A DNA stretch of 64,000 bases from Microbacterium ginsengisoli (GCF_000956535.1 NZ_JYIY01000072.1:1-64000), one strand, 5' to 3'; shown: positions 24,915 through 33,861, numbered from the stretch's first letter. Notes: generated by a model not told the origin, from the letters alone. Program-made: numbers and translations.

Positions 24915-26123
24915 TCAGTGCGCGGCGCGCACCGCGACGATCGCGTCCCACAGGGCGTCGGCCGTCTCGCGCTTCGAGCCGCTCGTGCGTCCGACGATGT
25001 CGCCCGCGGCGTCGACGAAGAAGAGACTGTTCTCGGATGCCTCTAACCCGGCCTCCCAGCCGACCTCGTTGACGGCGAGCAGGTCGACGCCCTTGCGCTC
25101 GCGCTTGCGGCGCGCGCGCTCGACGAGCGCGTCGCCAGTGGCGGTCTCGGCGGCGAATCCGACGACGGTCTGCCCGGCCCGCCGGTCACGGGCCAGTCCC
25201 GCCAGGATGTCGGGGTTCTGCACCAGCTCGAGCGTCAGCGTCTCGCCGGCGGCCTCCTTCGTGACCTTGCCGTCCGCGATCTGCGGCACCCGGTAGTCGG
25301 CGACGGCCGCCGCCATGACGACGACGTCGGCTGTCGCTGCGGCATCCGTCGTCGCGGTCAGCAGCTCCGCCGCGGTGCCGGCGTGCGACACGGCGATGCC
25401 GGGCACGGATGCCGCGGCCCCCACGCCCTCGTCGACGTGCGCGAGGATCAGGTCGACCTGCGCGCCGCGCGCCGCCGCCGCGAGCGCGACGGCGACACCC
25501 TGCTTCCCGCTGGAACGGTTGCCGATGAAGCGCACCGGGTCGATCGGCTCGCGGGTTCCGCCCGCGGTCACGGTGACCCGCAGACCCTCGAGGTCACGGG
25601 GGCGCACGGCGGCGAGCGCGATCCGAAGGATCTCATCGGGCTCGAGCATGCGTCCGGGTCCGGAGTCGCCCCCGGTCAACTCGCCCTCGGCCGGACCGGC
25701 GATCACGACACCACGGGAGCGCAGCGTCGCGACGTTCGCGACGGTCGACGGATGCCGCCACATCTCGGTGTGCATCGCGGGGGCGACCACCACGGGCGCC
25801 GTGGTGGCGAGCAGCGTCGTGCCGAGCAGATCGTCGGCGATACCCGCCGCCATGCGGGCCAGGGTGTTGGCGGTGGCCGGAGCGATCACGACCAGGTCGG
25901 CGGACTGCCCGAGCGCCACATGGCGCACCGTCGCGACGTCGTCGTGCACCGACGTCGTCACGGGGTGACGGCTGAGCGCCTCCCAGGTCGGAGCGCCGAC
26001 GAAGCGCAGCGCATCCGCGGTAGGAATGACGTGCACCTCGTGGCCGTTCTTCACCAGCGTGCGCACCAGCGTCGCCGACTTGTACGCGGCGATCCCGCCG
26101 GTGACCCCTACGACGACGAACAC
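24915..26123 (-). CDS. coaBC: Bifunctional CoaBC, coenzyme A synthesis
   Basis: Joins cysteine to 4'-phosphopantothenate and decarboxylates the product. The 402 residues start with the flavoprotein CoaC half (VVVGVTGGIAAYKSATLVRTL, PATANTLARMAAGIADDLL, PAMHTEMW in place of the usual PAMN..MW) and continue with the CoaB half (VTAGGTREPIDPVRFIGNRSSGKQG, VVVMAAAVADYR, KVTKE, VGFAAET). Length is typical. The His in PAMHTEMW is common in the actinobacterial branch. Start ATG 26123, divergent from the NRDE gene. Confidence 0.95.
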   Translation of the reverse strand: MFVVVGVTGGIAAYKSATLVRTLVKNGHEVHVIPTADALRFVGAPTWEALSRHPVTTSVHDDVATVRHVALGQSADLVVIAPATANTLARMAAGIADDLLGTTLLATTAPVVVAPAMHTEMWRHPSTVANVATLRSRGVVIAGPAEGELTGGDSGPGRMLEPDEILRIALAAVRPRDLEGLRVTVTAGGTREPIDPVRFIGNRSSGKQGVAVALAAAARGAQVDLILAHVDEGVGAAASVPGIAVSHAGTAAELLTATTDAAATADVVVMAAAVADYRVPQIADGKVTKEAAGETLTLELVQNPDILAGLARDRRAGQTVVGFAAETATGDALVERARRKRERKGVDLLAVNEVGWEAGLEASENSLFFVDAAGDIVGRTSGSKRETADALWDAIVAVRAAH

Positions 26124-26176
26124 GCCCCGATTCTCGCACGACCCGCGGGCACGGCAGCCCGCTGCAGGAGGACCCC

Positions 26177-26899
26177 ATGTGCACCGTGATCGTTCGAGTG
26201 CCCGACGACCCGCGGCATCCGACCCGCGTGCTCGCCGTGCGCGACGAGGATCCCGAGCGCGAGTGGAACCCGCTCGGCGACTGGTGGCCCGAGGCGCATC
26301 CGGGGGTGATCGGCGTGCGCGACGTCCGCGCGGGGGGCGCGTGGCTCGCTGCCGCGCCCGACCGCGGACTCCTGGCCGTGCTGCTCAACCGGGCGGAGGG
26401 GCACGATCTTCCCGAGAGCGCCGTGGTCTCCCGCGGAGCCCTGCCGCTCGCCGCCGTCGAGGGCGAGGCCGTGCCCGCCGCCCCCCGGACGCGCGGGTTC
26501 AACCTGCTCACCGTGGGCGCCGCGGCATCCGTCGTCACCCGGTGGGACGGCACCGCTGTGCACGAGACCGTGCTCGGGCCGGGCACCCACATGGTCGCCC
26601 ACGACGACGTCGACGACCCCGCCACCGGACGCATCGCCGCCTGGCTTCCCGCGTTCGCTGCCGCACCCCTCTCGGCGACCGGCGACCGCGCCTGGTGGGA
26701 GGACTGGTTCGACGTGCTCGCGGCGTCGACGGGCGACGGGGCTTCGAGCGACGCGGCGATCGTGCGGGACAACCGCTACCTGGGCATCCCGACCCAGTCG
26801 CTGCTCGTGTGCGTCGCCGAGGTGACCGCCGACGCCGTCGACGTGCGCTACGCCGAACTTCCCGCGCCCGGCGTGTGGGCGCACGTGCACCCGGCCTGA
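26177..26899 (+). CDS. NRDE / TANGO2-family protein
   Basis: 240 residues beginning MCTVIVRVPDDP, with Cys2 as the likely N-terminal nucleophile after methionine removal, typical of the NRDE (transport and Golgi organisation 2-like) family. AVRDEDPEREWNPLGDWWP and LLAVLLNRAEG match the family; molecular function is unsettled (haem or acyl metabolism has been proposed for relatives). A good AGGAGG stands six bases before the ATG. It is followed 12 bases later by a DUF1304 gene. Confidence 0.85.
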   Translation: MCTVIVRVPDDPRHPTRVLAVRDEDPEREWNPLGDWWPEAHPGVIGVRDVRAGGAWLAAAPDRGLLAVLLNRAEGHDLPESAVVSRGALPLAAVEGEAVPAAPRTRGFNLLTVGAAASVVTRWDGTAVHETVLGPGTHMVAHDDVDDPATGRIAAWLPAFAAAPLSATGDRAWWEDWFDVLAASTGDGASSDAAIVRDNRYLGIPTQSLLVCVAEVTADAVDVRYAELPAPGVWAHVHPA

Positions 26900-26911
26900 G
26901 AGGATGCGCTC

Positions 26912-27298
26912 ATGATCATCGCCGCCCTCGTGTTCGCCGCGCTCGCCGCGCTCGTGCACGTCTACATCTTCGTGCTCGAGTCGCTGCGCTGGACCGAGCC
27001 GGCCACGCGCCGCATCTTCGGCCTGCGCAGCGCCGAGGAGGCCGAGCTCACCAGGTCGCTCGCCTTCAACCAGGGCTTCTACAACCTGTTCCTCGCCCTC
27101 GCGACCGCGATCGGCATCGTGCTCGTCGCGACCGGGTCGCTCACGATCGGCGCGACCCTCGTGATCGTGGGCACCGGGTCGATGCTCGCTGCGGCCCTCG
27201 TGCTCGTGCTCTCGAGCCCGAAGCTCGCCCGCTCTGCCGCGATCCAGGGCACGTTCCCGCTCATCGCCGTCGTGCTGACGGCGCTCGCGCTGATCTGA
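26912..27298 (+). CDS. DUF1304 family membrane protein
   Basis: 128 residues with four transmembrane helices. The first loop carries the family signature: HVYIFVLESLRW followed by a Thr/Arg-rich stretch and FNQGFYNLFLALA. Function unknown. Probably co-transcribed with the upstream NRDE gene; GAGG sits eight bases before the ATG. Confidence 0.9.
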   Translation: MIIAALVFAALAALVHVYIFVLESLRWTEPATRRIFGLRSAEEAELTRSLAFNQGFYNLFLALATAIGIVLVATGSLTIGATLVIVGTGSMLAAALVLVLSSPKLARSAAIQGTFPLIAVVLTALALI

Positions 27299-27353
27299 GC
27301 GCGACGCCGCCGGCTACTTCCGACGTCGGCCGGTCGTCAGCCGTTCAGCGTGA

Positions 27354-27677
27354 TCAGCGCGACGCCACGTCGCCGGCGTGCAGGTGCTCGTCGACGAGCA
27401 TGATGCCGCCCGAGGAGTTCGCCGAGCTCGCCAGCTCCTCGATCCACTCCCGGCTCAGGAGAGCGGGCTCGGGGTCGAGGAACGTGAACCGCAGCGGGAT
27501 CGACGGGTGCAGCCAGATGGTGCTGCGACCGACCGGCTCGCCCTCGGGGTGCCGCCACGACAGCGTGAAGCTCTCGCCGCGACGCAGCTTCGTCGCGATG
27601 ACCACCTTGAGGTGTGCGAGGGCGCGGTCCTCGATGTGGATCGGCGTCTCAGAACCGCCGTAGTAGATCGTGCCCAT
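27354..27677 (-). CDS. DUF7882-like small protein (paralogue 1)
   Basis: 107 residues, soluble, no catalytic motif. MGTIYYGGSETPIHIEDRAL begins a pattern shared with the gene at 32,540: ...IEDR-LAHL-(K/R)-VV---KLRR-E-F, then (W/F)(L/V)HPS(I/V)PL-F-F. The family is common in Microbacteriaceae, sometimes mislabelled as DNA ligase; function unknown. TATGGT (minus strand, 27684-27689) lies six bases before the ATG, so it appears leaderless. Confidence 0.8.
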   Translation of the reverse strand: MGTIYYGGSETPIHIEDRALAHLKVVIATKLRRGESFTLSWRHPEGEPVGRSTIWLHPSIPLRFTFLDPEPALLSREWIEELASSANSSGGIMLVDEHLHAGDVASR

Positions 27678-27847
27678 GCGCCCACCATAATCCCCGCGCG
27701 CCGATCCCGCGCCTCTCGGATGCCCCGCGCGGTCTCGGTCGCCTCAGACGGCGTCGTCGATCTGCTCCGGCTCTGCGCTTCCTATGCGTTGCCCGAGGAA
27801 CCCGCATTCTTGGCGAAATCTTGCGCCCGCGCGGTCACCATCGAGCC

Positions 27848-29275
27848 ATGACCACCTACGCCACCGAACGGTCCGTCCGCAGGCAGGACGCCGCCACCGA
27901 CGCGCTGCTCGGCTCGCGACGGTCGCCGCGACTCCTCTGGAACCTCGCCGCCACCGCCATCGTGTGGGGGACGAGCCTCGTCATCCTCGCGCTGTGGATC
28001 CACGGCGGGGGCATTCAAGCGGTCATCGGCCTCAACGCGGAGACCTACTCCACGCTCGGTCGACTCACCGGACTCATCTCGGCCAACCTGCTCCTCTACC
28101 AGGTGCTCCTGATGGCGCGCGTGCCGATCTTCGAGCGCGGATGGGGCCGCGACGGCCTCGTGCGGGCGCACCGCCTGACCGGCTTCTGGTCGTTCTGGCT
28201 GATGCTCGCCCACATCGCGCTGCTCAGCATCGGCTACGCCGTCAACGCGCACGTGAATCCCCTCCTGCAGCTGTGGGACTTCGTGTGGAACTACCCCGGA
28301 ATGATGCTCGCGACAGCGGGCACGGGGCTGCTCATCCTCGTCGTGGTCACCTCGATCCGGAAGGCGCGCAAGAAGCTGCGCTACGAGTCCTGGCACCTCA
28401 TCCACCTCTACGCCTACCTCGGCGTGGGGCTGGCCATCCCGCACATGCTGTGGACCGGCTCGGACTTCATCGGGCAGCCGCTGGTCAGTGCCTACTGGTG
28501 GACGCTCTGGGCGATCGCCGCCGCCGCGGTGCTGGTCTTCCGCCTCCTCGTGCCGTTGAGCCGCTCGATGCGGCATGACCTACGGGTCGTCGCCGTGGAG
28601 GCAGACGGCTCCAACGGCGTCACCGTGCGCATGCGCGGACGTGACATCCACAAGCTCGGCGCGCAGGCGGGCCAGTTCTTCAACTGGCGCTTCCTGGACG
28701 GCCCCGGCTGGACCCGCTCCCACCCCTTCTCGCTCTCGACCGCACCGCGCGGCGACGAGCTCACCGTGACCGCGCGCATCGTCGGCGACGGCACCTCCCG
28801 CATGACGCGGATGCGCAAGGGAACGAAGGTCATGTTCGAGGGCCCCTACGGCGCGATGACCGGCGACGCACGACGCCGTTCGAAGATGCTCATGCTCGGA
28901 GCGGGAGCCGGTGTCGCGCCGCTTGTGGCGATCCTCGAAGCCGAACGATTCGTGCCCGGCGAGGCGATCCTCGTCACCCGCGACCACGATCCCGCTCATG
29001 CCCTCCGCCGACCGCAGATCGCCCGGATGGTCGCCAAGCGCGGTCTGCGACACTACACGCTCGACGGGCACCGCTCGCACGGCGACTCGACGTGGATCCC
29101 CGCGACTCACGCGTCGTGGGCGGGGGAGGATCTTCTCCGCTACATCGCTCCCGACATCGAGGACTACGACATCTTCCTGTGCGGACCGGGCCACTGGATG
29201 GACAGCATCCGCGATGACCTGCTCGAGACCGGAATCCTCCCCTCGCAGATCCACAGCGAGAACTTCTCGATCTGA
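27848..29275 (+). CDS. Ferric reductase-like transmembrane flavocytochrome
   Basis: 475 residues carrying electrons from NAD(P)H through FAD and two haems across the membrane. The N-terminal half has six helices with haem histidines in RAHRLTGFWSFWLMLAH and YESWHLIHLYAYLG...PHML. The C-terminal half is a ferredoxin-reductase module: FAD site SHPFSLSTAP, NAD site LGAGAGVAPL, and the end FLCGPGHWMDSI. It heads a cluster with an FMN-binding exported protein and ApbE, so electrons probably go to a covalently bound flavin outside the membrane. ATG 27848 lacks a strong Shine-Dalgarno. Confidence 0.92.
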   Translation: MTTYATERSVRRQDAATDALLGSRRSPRLLWNLAATAIVWGTSLVILALWIHGGGIQAVIGLNAETYSTLGRLTGLISANLLLYQVLLMARVPIFERGWGRDGLVRAHRLTGFWSFWLMLAHIALLSIGYAVNAHVNPLLQLWDFVWNYPGMMLATAGTGLLILVVVTSIRKARKKLRYESWHLIHLYAYLGVGLAIPHMLWTGSDFIGQPLVSAYWWTLWAIAAAAVLVFRLLVPLSRSMRHDLRVVAVEADGSNGVTVRMRGRDIHKLGAQAGQFFNWRFLDGPGWTRSHPFSLSTAPRGDELTVTARIVGDGTSRMTRMRKGTKVMFEGPYGAMTGDARRRSKMLMLGAGAGVAPLVAILEAERFVPGEAILVTRDHDPAHALRRPQIARMVAKRGLRHYTLDGHRSHGDSTWIPATHASWAGEDLLRYIAPDIEDYDIFLCGPGHWMDSIRDDLLETGILPSQIHSENFSI

Positions 29276-29325
29276 GCGGATGCCGCGGCATCCTCTCGTC
29301 TCTCACCACCTACGGAGCGCACACC

Positions 29326-29874
29326 ATGAAGAAGATCGTCTGGACGATCCTCGTGACCATCAGCGGCGTCGTGCTGCTGTTCAGTTACCGCACCTCCCTC
29401 GGGGCGGGAACGACCGTCGCCTCCTCGACGACCGGCTTCTCGGGGAGCATCGGCGGCTCGACGGGAAGCGGCACGAGCTCGAGCACCACGAGCGGATCAG
29501 CCGCTGCTGCGACGCCGTCGGCGAGCGCGACGGCGTCCGCGTCGACCGGTAGCAGCTCGTCGTCCTCCTCGAGCGGGACGTCGACCTCGACCGGCCTCAA
29601 GAACGGCACCTTCACCGGGTCGGCCGCCTCGACGCGCTTCGGCGACGTGCAGGTCGCCATCACGGTGTCGGGCGGGAAGATCACCAACGTCGCCGTGCCG
29701 CAGTACCCGAACAACAACGGCCGTGACGTCGAGATCGCGAACTACTCGCTCCCGCAGCTGATCAGCGAGACCCTGTCTGCGCAGAGCGCGAACATCGACA
29801 TGGTCTCGGGCGCGACCTACACGAGCGAGGGCTACCTGCAGTCGCTGCAGAGCGCGATCGACCAGGCGAAGTGA
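29326..29874 (+). CDS. Membrane-anchored FMN-binding domain protein
   Basis: 182 residues: an N-terminal signal-anchor helix (about 5-22), a very long Ser/Thr/Gly/Ala linker (about 28-90), and an FMN_bind domain. The flavinylation motif SGAT places the acceptor at Thr164 (MVSGATYTSEGY). ApbE encoded next would attach FMN there by a phosphoester bond. The Ser/Thr run probably spans the cell wall region. It lies between the flavocytochrome and ApbE, 50 bases after the former, and its TGA overlaps the apbE start. Confidence 0.93.
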   Translation: MKKIVWTILVTISGVVLLFSYRTSLGAGTTVASSTTGFSGSIGGSTGSGTSSSTTSGSAAAATPSASATASASTGSSSSSSSSGTSTSTGLKNGTFTGSAASTRFGDVQVAITVSGGKITNVAVPQYPNNNGRDVEIANYSLPQLISETLSAQSANIDMVSGATYTSEGYLQSLQSAIDQAK

Positions 29875-30689
29875 TGAGCGCCGAGCTGCACCGCACCGTG
29901 CGCGTGGCCGATGTCATGGGCATGGTGATCAGCGTGCACGTGCTCACGCACGCCCCCACGGTCGCGGGCGTCGACGATGCGACGGCCGACGCGTTCGCCG
30001 AGCTGCGCGACATCGACCGCGTGTTCTCGACCTATCGGTCCGACTCGGATGTCTCCCGCCTCCGCCGCGGCGAGCTGACCCTCGCGGCGGCCGACCCACG
30101 GGTGGCGGAGGTCGCCCGCGCGTGCGAGGAGGCGGAGGCAGTCACCCGCGGACTGTTCAGCGCCCGCTTCGGCGGAGCGTTCGACCCGACGGGGTATGTC
30201 AAGGGCTGGGCGGTGGAGAGCGTCGCCCGGGGGCATCTCGGAGCACTGTTAGAGAACGCCGATGTCGCCGCCTGGGCCATCAACGCCGGCGGTGACATGC
30301 AGGTCGCGACGGCCGCGGGTCTCGATCGAGACTGGCGGGTCGGCATCGCCGACCCGGCGCGGCCCGGACAGCTGGCCGCCGTCGTCGAACTGCGCGACGG
30401 TGCCGTCGCGACGTCGGGCACGGCCGAGCGGGGGGCGCACATCCTCGATCCGCGCACGGGTCGCGCGGCGCTCGGCGCGACCAGCTCGACGGTGGTCGCC
30501 GACAGTCTCGCCGTCGCCGACGTCTGGGCGACGGTCGGCGTGGTCGCCGGCATCGACGACCTCGGCTGGATCCGCGAGTGCCCGGGACGCAGCGGCATGG
30601 TGATCGGCGCCGGAGGGCGCACCCGGCGCTGGGTGTCGGGGGTGGAGGTCGCCGCCGCGGCAGGCGATCCGTTTCGCGTGAGCGCGTAA
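29874..30689 (+). CDS. apbE: FAD:protein FMN transferase
   Basis: Transfers FMN from FAD onto a Thr of the neighbouring FMN-binding protein. 271 residues from ATG 29874, which overlaps the upstream TGA (TGATG); a GTG one codon earlier (29871) is possible. ApbE marks are FDPTGYVKGWAVE, INAGGDM, HILDPRTG and the metal-site segment STVVADSLAVADVWAT. The usual lipoprotein signal of Gram-negative ApbE is absent, so it is probably cytoplasmic or loosely membrane associated, meaning its target would have to be flavinylated before export; alternatively export is by a route not seen in sequence. Confidence 0.93.
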   Translation: MSAELHRTVRVADVMGMVISVHVLTHAPTVAGVDDATADAFAELRDIDRVFSTYRSDSDVSRLRRGELTLAAADPRVAEVARACEEAEAVTRGLFSARFGGAFDPTGYVKGWAVESVARGHLGALLENADVAAWAINAGGDMQVATAAGLDRDWRVGIADPARPGQLAAVVELRDGAVATSGTAERGAHILDPRTGRAALGATSSTVVADSLAVADVWATVGVVAGIDDLGWIRECPGRSGMVIGAGGRTRRWVSGVEVAAAAGDPFRVSA

Positions 30690-30717
30690 GCGTACGCCCG
30701 GCGGGTCGCCGGACGCG

Positions 30718-31728
30718 TCAGCGCGCGAGCGGCAGGTCGATGAGGAACGTGGTGCCGGCGGCATCCGTCTGCTCGACGACCACAGACCCGCCGTGGCGCA
30801 CGGCGACGTCGCGCACGAGGGAGAGCCCGAGGCCGAAGCCACGCCGGCGACCGGTCTCGCCCAGTCGCGCGAAGCGCTCGAAGATGCGCTCGCGGTCTTC
30901 GGGCCGGATACCTGACCCCTCGTCGGTCACCCGGATGTGCACCCGATCCCGCACGATGCGTGAGGAGACCGTGACGGTCGATCGTCCCGGAGTGTGCTGG
31001 ATGGCGTTGTCGACGAGGGCGACGCACATGCGCGTGAGGCTGGTCGCCGGGAGGGCGACGGATGCCGCCTCGGCCACGTCGATCGCGAGCGTGACCTCGC
31101 GATCGTCGGCGAGCGGCCGCAGCGAGTCGAGTGTCGCGGCGATGACCTCGCCCACCTCCGCCCGCGCCGACGGATCGCGCGCGTCGGCCTCCGCGGCGAC
31201 GAGCAGGTCGGTGAGCACGTCGTCCATCGCGGCGGCATTGCGCCGCAGGTCCGAGAGGGTGGAGTCGATCTCCTCCCCGCGGCGGTGACGTCGCTCGACC
31301 AGCTGGATACGGCTCGTGAGCGCGGTGAGGGGGGTGCGCAGCTCGTGGCTCGCATCCGAGACGAAGTGGCGCTGCAGCCGCATCGCCTCGGCGAGCGGAC
31401 GGGTGGCGCGCCGCGCCGCGTACCAGGCGATGAGCCCGAGCACGGCGACGCCCACGAGCGACAGCGCGATGACGATTGGCACAGTGCGGTCGACGTCGAC
31501 CACGATGGGGTCGTACGCGCGGATTCCGTCGGGAAGCGAGGGTGAGCCGGTCACGCCGGGGTCGGGGCTGACCACGTCGCCGCGCGTTTCGGGCCGTCCG
31601 GTCGCCAGAAGGAGCCACACGAGGATGCCCGCACCGCCGAGCAGCACGAGGGCGGAGGCGATGCCGACGGTCAGCCCGATGCGCCGCGCGGCACGCCGCA
31701 GGCGCTCGGAGTCGGTGTGGGGGCTCAC
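30718..31728 (-). CDS. Two-component sensor histidine kinase
   Basis: 336 residues: two transmembrane helices (about 18-40 and 90-110) enclosing a short extracytoplasmic loop of about 50 residues, then HisKA with the H-box SDASHELRTPLTA (His about 145), N-box VDNAIQHTPG, G1 box DEGSGI and G2 box GFGLGLSLV. The GTG start at 31728 overlaps the response-regulator stop, so both are made from one message. It converges on apbE and may sense envelope redox or metal state, an inference from position only. Confidence 0.92.
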   Translation of the reverse strand: MSPHTDSERLRRAARRIGLTVGIASALVLLGGAGILVWLLLATGRPETRGDVVSPDPGVTGSPSLPDGIRAYDPIVVDVDRTVPIVIALSLVGVAVLGLIAWYAARRATRPLAEAMRLQRHFVSDASHELRTPLTALTSRIQLVERRHRRGEEIDSTLSDLRRNAAAMDDVLTDLLVAAEADARDPSARAEVGEVIAATLDSLRPLADDREVTLAIDVAEAASVALPATSLTRMCVALVDNAIQHTPGRSTVTVSSRIVRDRVHIRVTDEGSGIRPEDRERIFERFARLGETGRRRGFGLGLSLVRDVAVRHGGSVVVEQTDAAGTTFLIDLPLAR

Positions 31729-32411
31729 CCGGGATCTCCGATCCGGTATCCCCGCGCGCGCACGGTCTCGATGATCTCGGGTGTCGCCTTGCGACGGATG
31801 TAGTGCACGTAGGTGTCGACCGAGCTCTCCGAGTCGCCCGAGGCGAAGACCGCGTCGGAGATCTCGGCACGGGAGAAGACATGGTCGGGGCTCTCGGCGA
31901 GCAGGCGCAGCAGGGCGGTCTCGGTCGCCGTGAGCGCGACGCGGCGTCCTTCGGGTGAGAAGAGCGCGAGCGCTGCCGGCGCGAACTGCCACTCGCCGAC
32001 GTCGCGGCGCACGCCGTCGGTGCGGAACCCGCGCCGCAGCGCTCGCAGTCGGGCGAGCAGCTCGTCGTAGTCGAACGGCTTTACGAGGTAGTCGTTGGCG
32101 CCGACGTCGAGTCCCTCGACGCGGTCGTGCACCGACCCGAGCGCCGTCAGCAGCAGGATGGGCGTCGCGATGTGGGCCGTGCGCACCGCCTGCACGAGGG
32201 CGATGCCGTCCATCCCCGGCAGACGGCGGTCGACGACCATCGCCTCGTACCGCCGCGACAGCGCACGCTGCAGGGCGCTCTCACCGTCGGCGACGTGGTC
32301 GACCCGGTAGACCTCCGAGAGCACCTCGACCGTGATCTCCGCGATCTCGGGGTCGTCCTCGACGTAGAGCAGCGCGGGTCGCTCGGCGCCGTCGGCCTGG
32401 GGGGTGCTCAC
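31725..32411 (-). CDS. OmpR-family response regulator
   Basis: 228 residues: receiver domain (YVEDDPEIAEI, phospho-acceptor Asp in VVDRRLPGMDG, Thr in LLTALGS, Lys in YLVKPFD) and C-terminal winged helix (LTATETALLRLLAE, VDTYVHYIRRK, RGYRIGDPG). GTG start at 32411. Cognate to the kinase that overlaps its 3' end by four bases. Probable target is the flavin electron-transfer genes downstream, not demonstrated. Confidence 0.94.
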   Translation of the reverse strand: MSTPQADGAERPALLYVEDDPEIAEITVEVLSEVYRVDHVADGESALQRALSRRYEAMVVDRRLPGMDGIALVQAVRTAHIATPILLLTALGSVHDRVEGLDVGANDYLVKPFDYDELLARLRALRRGFRTDGVRRDVGEWQFAPAALALFSPEGRRVALTATETALLRLLAESPDHVFSRAEISDAVFASGDSESSVDTYVHYIRRKATPEIIETVRARGYRIGDPG

Positions 32412-32539
32412 GCACCCAGCACACCATGCGGGCGCTGAGATGTCACCAAGACGAGCGGATGCCGCATCTCGCCGCCCCGCGACGGCGTGGCGTGAACACG
32501 GTGACGGCGCGGAGGATCACCCGCGTTTAGGCTCCTCAC

Positions 32540-32863
32540 ATGGGGAGATTCATCTACGACACGATCGGCAACTCGGTGGAGATCGAGGACCGCACGCTCG
32601 CGCATCTGCGCATCGTCGTGATGAACAAGCTGCGTCGTGCCGAGCCGTTCATGTTCGACGTCGAGATGGGCCACGGCAGCGGTCGCCGCAGCTTCTGGGT
32701 GCACCCCTCCGTGCCGCTGCAGTTCCACTTCTTCGGCAGCCGCCAGCCGCGCATCAACCGCGCCTGGGTCGAGGATCTGATGGCCGCGGCATCCGGCCCG
32801 AACGGCCTGACGATCACGCCGGAGCCGGCGGAAGAGCCTCCCGCCGGACCCCCGGCGGACTGA
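32540..32863 (+). CDS. DUF7882-like small protein (paralogue 2)
   Basis: 107 residues, the same length and layout as the gene at 27,354: MGRFIYD--GNSVEIEDRTLAHLRIVVMNKLRR, then FWVHPSVPLQFHFFGS, then a helix and a Pro/Glu-rich tail. Function unknown. TAGGCT at 32528-32533 lies six bases before ATG 32540: another leaderless-type start. Two paralogues on opposite sides of the electron-transfer cluster may be chance. Confidence 0.82.
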   Translation: MGRFIYDTIGNSVEIEDRTLAHLRIVVMNKLRRAEPFMFDVEMGHGSGRRSFWVHPSVPLQFHFFGSRQPRINRAWVEDLMAAASGPNGLTITPEPAEEPPAGPPAD

Positions 32864-32958
32864 GTCGTTCGGATCCGTCGCCGCCTTGTCAAGACCTGGG
32901 CGGATCCTCGCTCGCGCGGGACAGTGGAACCTGCTGTCCTCAGGAGGTGATGCGTGCG

Positions 32959-33108
32959 ATGACACGAGGCGAACCCGAGCCGAGGGACGAGGGGATCGAT
33001 GCGGCATCCGAGGTGCCCATCGACGCCCACCCGGCGTTCGATCAGGTGCCGGCGATCGATGTGATCGACGGCGAGCTGGTGCCGCGGAGTCCCCGGACGC
33101 GCCCCTGA
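32959..33108 (+). CDS. Small acidic protein behind a perfect Shine-Dalgarno
   Basis: 49 residues (MTRGEPEPRDEGIDAASEVP... ending VPRSPRTRP), strongly acidic in the middle, no membrane segment, no family known to me. The reason to believe it is the ribosome site: AGGAGGTGAT at 32942-32951, full anti-Shine-Dalgarno complementarity. In-frame starts are GTG 32947, ATG 32950 and ATG 32959; the last has the longest, though slightly long (11-base), spacing. Third positions are G/C rich as in real genes. Confidence 0.55.
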   Translation: MTRGEPEPRDEGIDAASEVPIDAHPAFDQVPAIDVIDGELVPRSPRTRP

Positions 33109-33171
33109 CGGTCATGCTTTTCCGCGGGCGCTCACAGCGTCCCCCGATGAGACGGTCGTAGCGTCGGCCGG

Positions 33172-33843
33172 GTGAGTGTGCCGCTCGACGACCAGTCCAT
33201 CACCGTCTCCCCGTCGCAGTTGCGCGATGCGCGCGACGAGCTGCAGCGTTTCCTGCTGGAGTACCGCTTCGGCATGCAGGAGATCGAGACCAAGATCCAG
33301 ATCCTGCGGGACGAGTTCCTGCACATGCACGACTACAACCCGATCGAGCACGTCTCGAGTCGCGTCAAGAGCCCGGACAGTCTGGTCGAGAAGGTGCTGC
33401 GCAAGGGCATCGCCCCCGACTTCGACTCGATCCGGGCGAACATCACGGATGTCGCGGGCGTGCGCGTGACCTGCAGCTTCACCGCCGACGCCTATCGTCT
33501 CTTCGATCTGCTCACCTCGCAGCCCGACATCACGGTGCGCACCGTGAAGGACTACATCGCGGAGCCCAAGCCGAACGGCTACAAGTCGCTGCACGCGATC
33601 GTCGAGGTGCCGGTGTTCCTCTCGACAGGGCCGATGCCGATCCCCGTCGAGGTGCAGTTCCGCACGATCGCGATGGACTTCTGGGCGAGCCTCGAGCACA
33701 AGATCTACTACAAGTACGCGCGCCAGGTGCCGGCGGGGCTCGTGGAGAGTCTGAAGGATGCCGCCGACACCGCATCCGAGCTCGACGGGCGCATGGAGCG
33801 GCTGCACCGCGAACTCCACGGACCCCACGCGGTCGACGTCTGA
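33172..33843 (+). CDS. Small alarmone synthetase (GTP pyrophosphokinase)
   Basis: 223 residues with only the RelA/SpoT synthetase domain, so it makes (p)ppGpp from ATP and GTP/GDP without a hydrolase or ribosome-binding part. Motifs: SPDSLVEKVLRKG, DVAGVRVTC, YIAEPKPNGYKSLHAIVEVPV and VEVQFRTIAMDFWASLEHKI. It resembles the RelQ/YjbM clade. GTG 33172 has TAGCGT seven bases upstream (33159-33164) and no Shine-Dalgarno, so it looks leaderless, which would keep it translatable under stress. Confidence 0.92.
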   Translation: MSVPLDDQSITVSPSQLRDARDELQRFLLEYRFGMQEIETKIQILRDEFLHMHDYNPIEHVSSRVKSPDSLVEKVLRKGIAPDFDSIRANITDVAGVRVTCSFTADAYRLFDLLTSQPDITVRTVKDYIAEPKPNGYKSLHAIVEVPVFLSTGPMPIPVEVQFRTIAMDFWASLEHKIYYKYARQVPAGLVESLKDAADTASELDGRMERLHRELHGPHAVDV

Positions 33844-33861
33844 TCCGACGAGAATGAGCGG

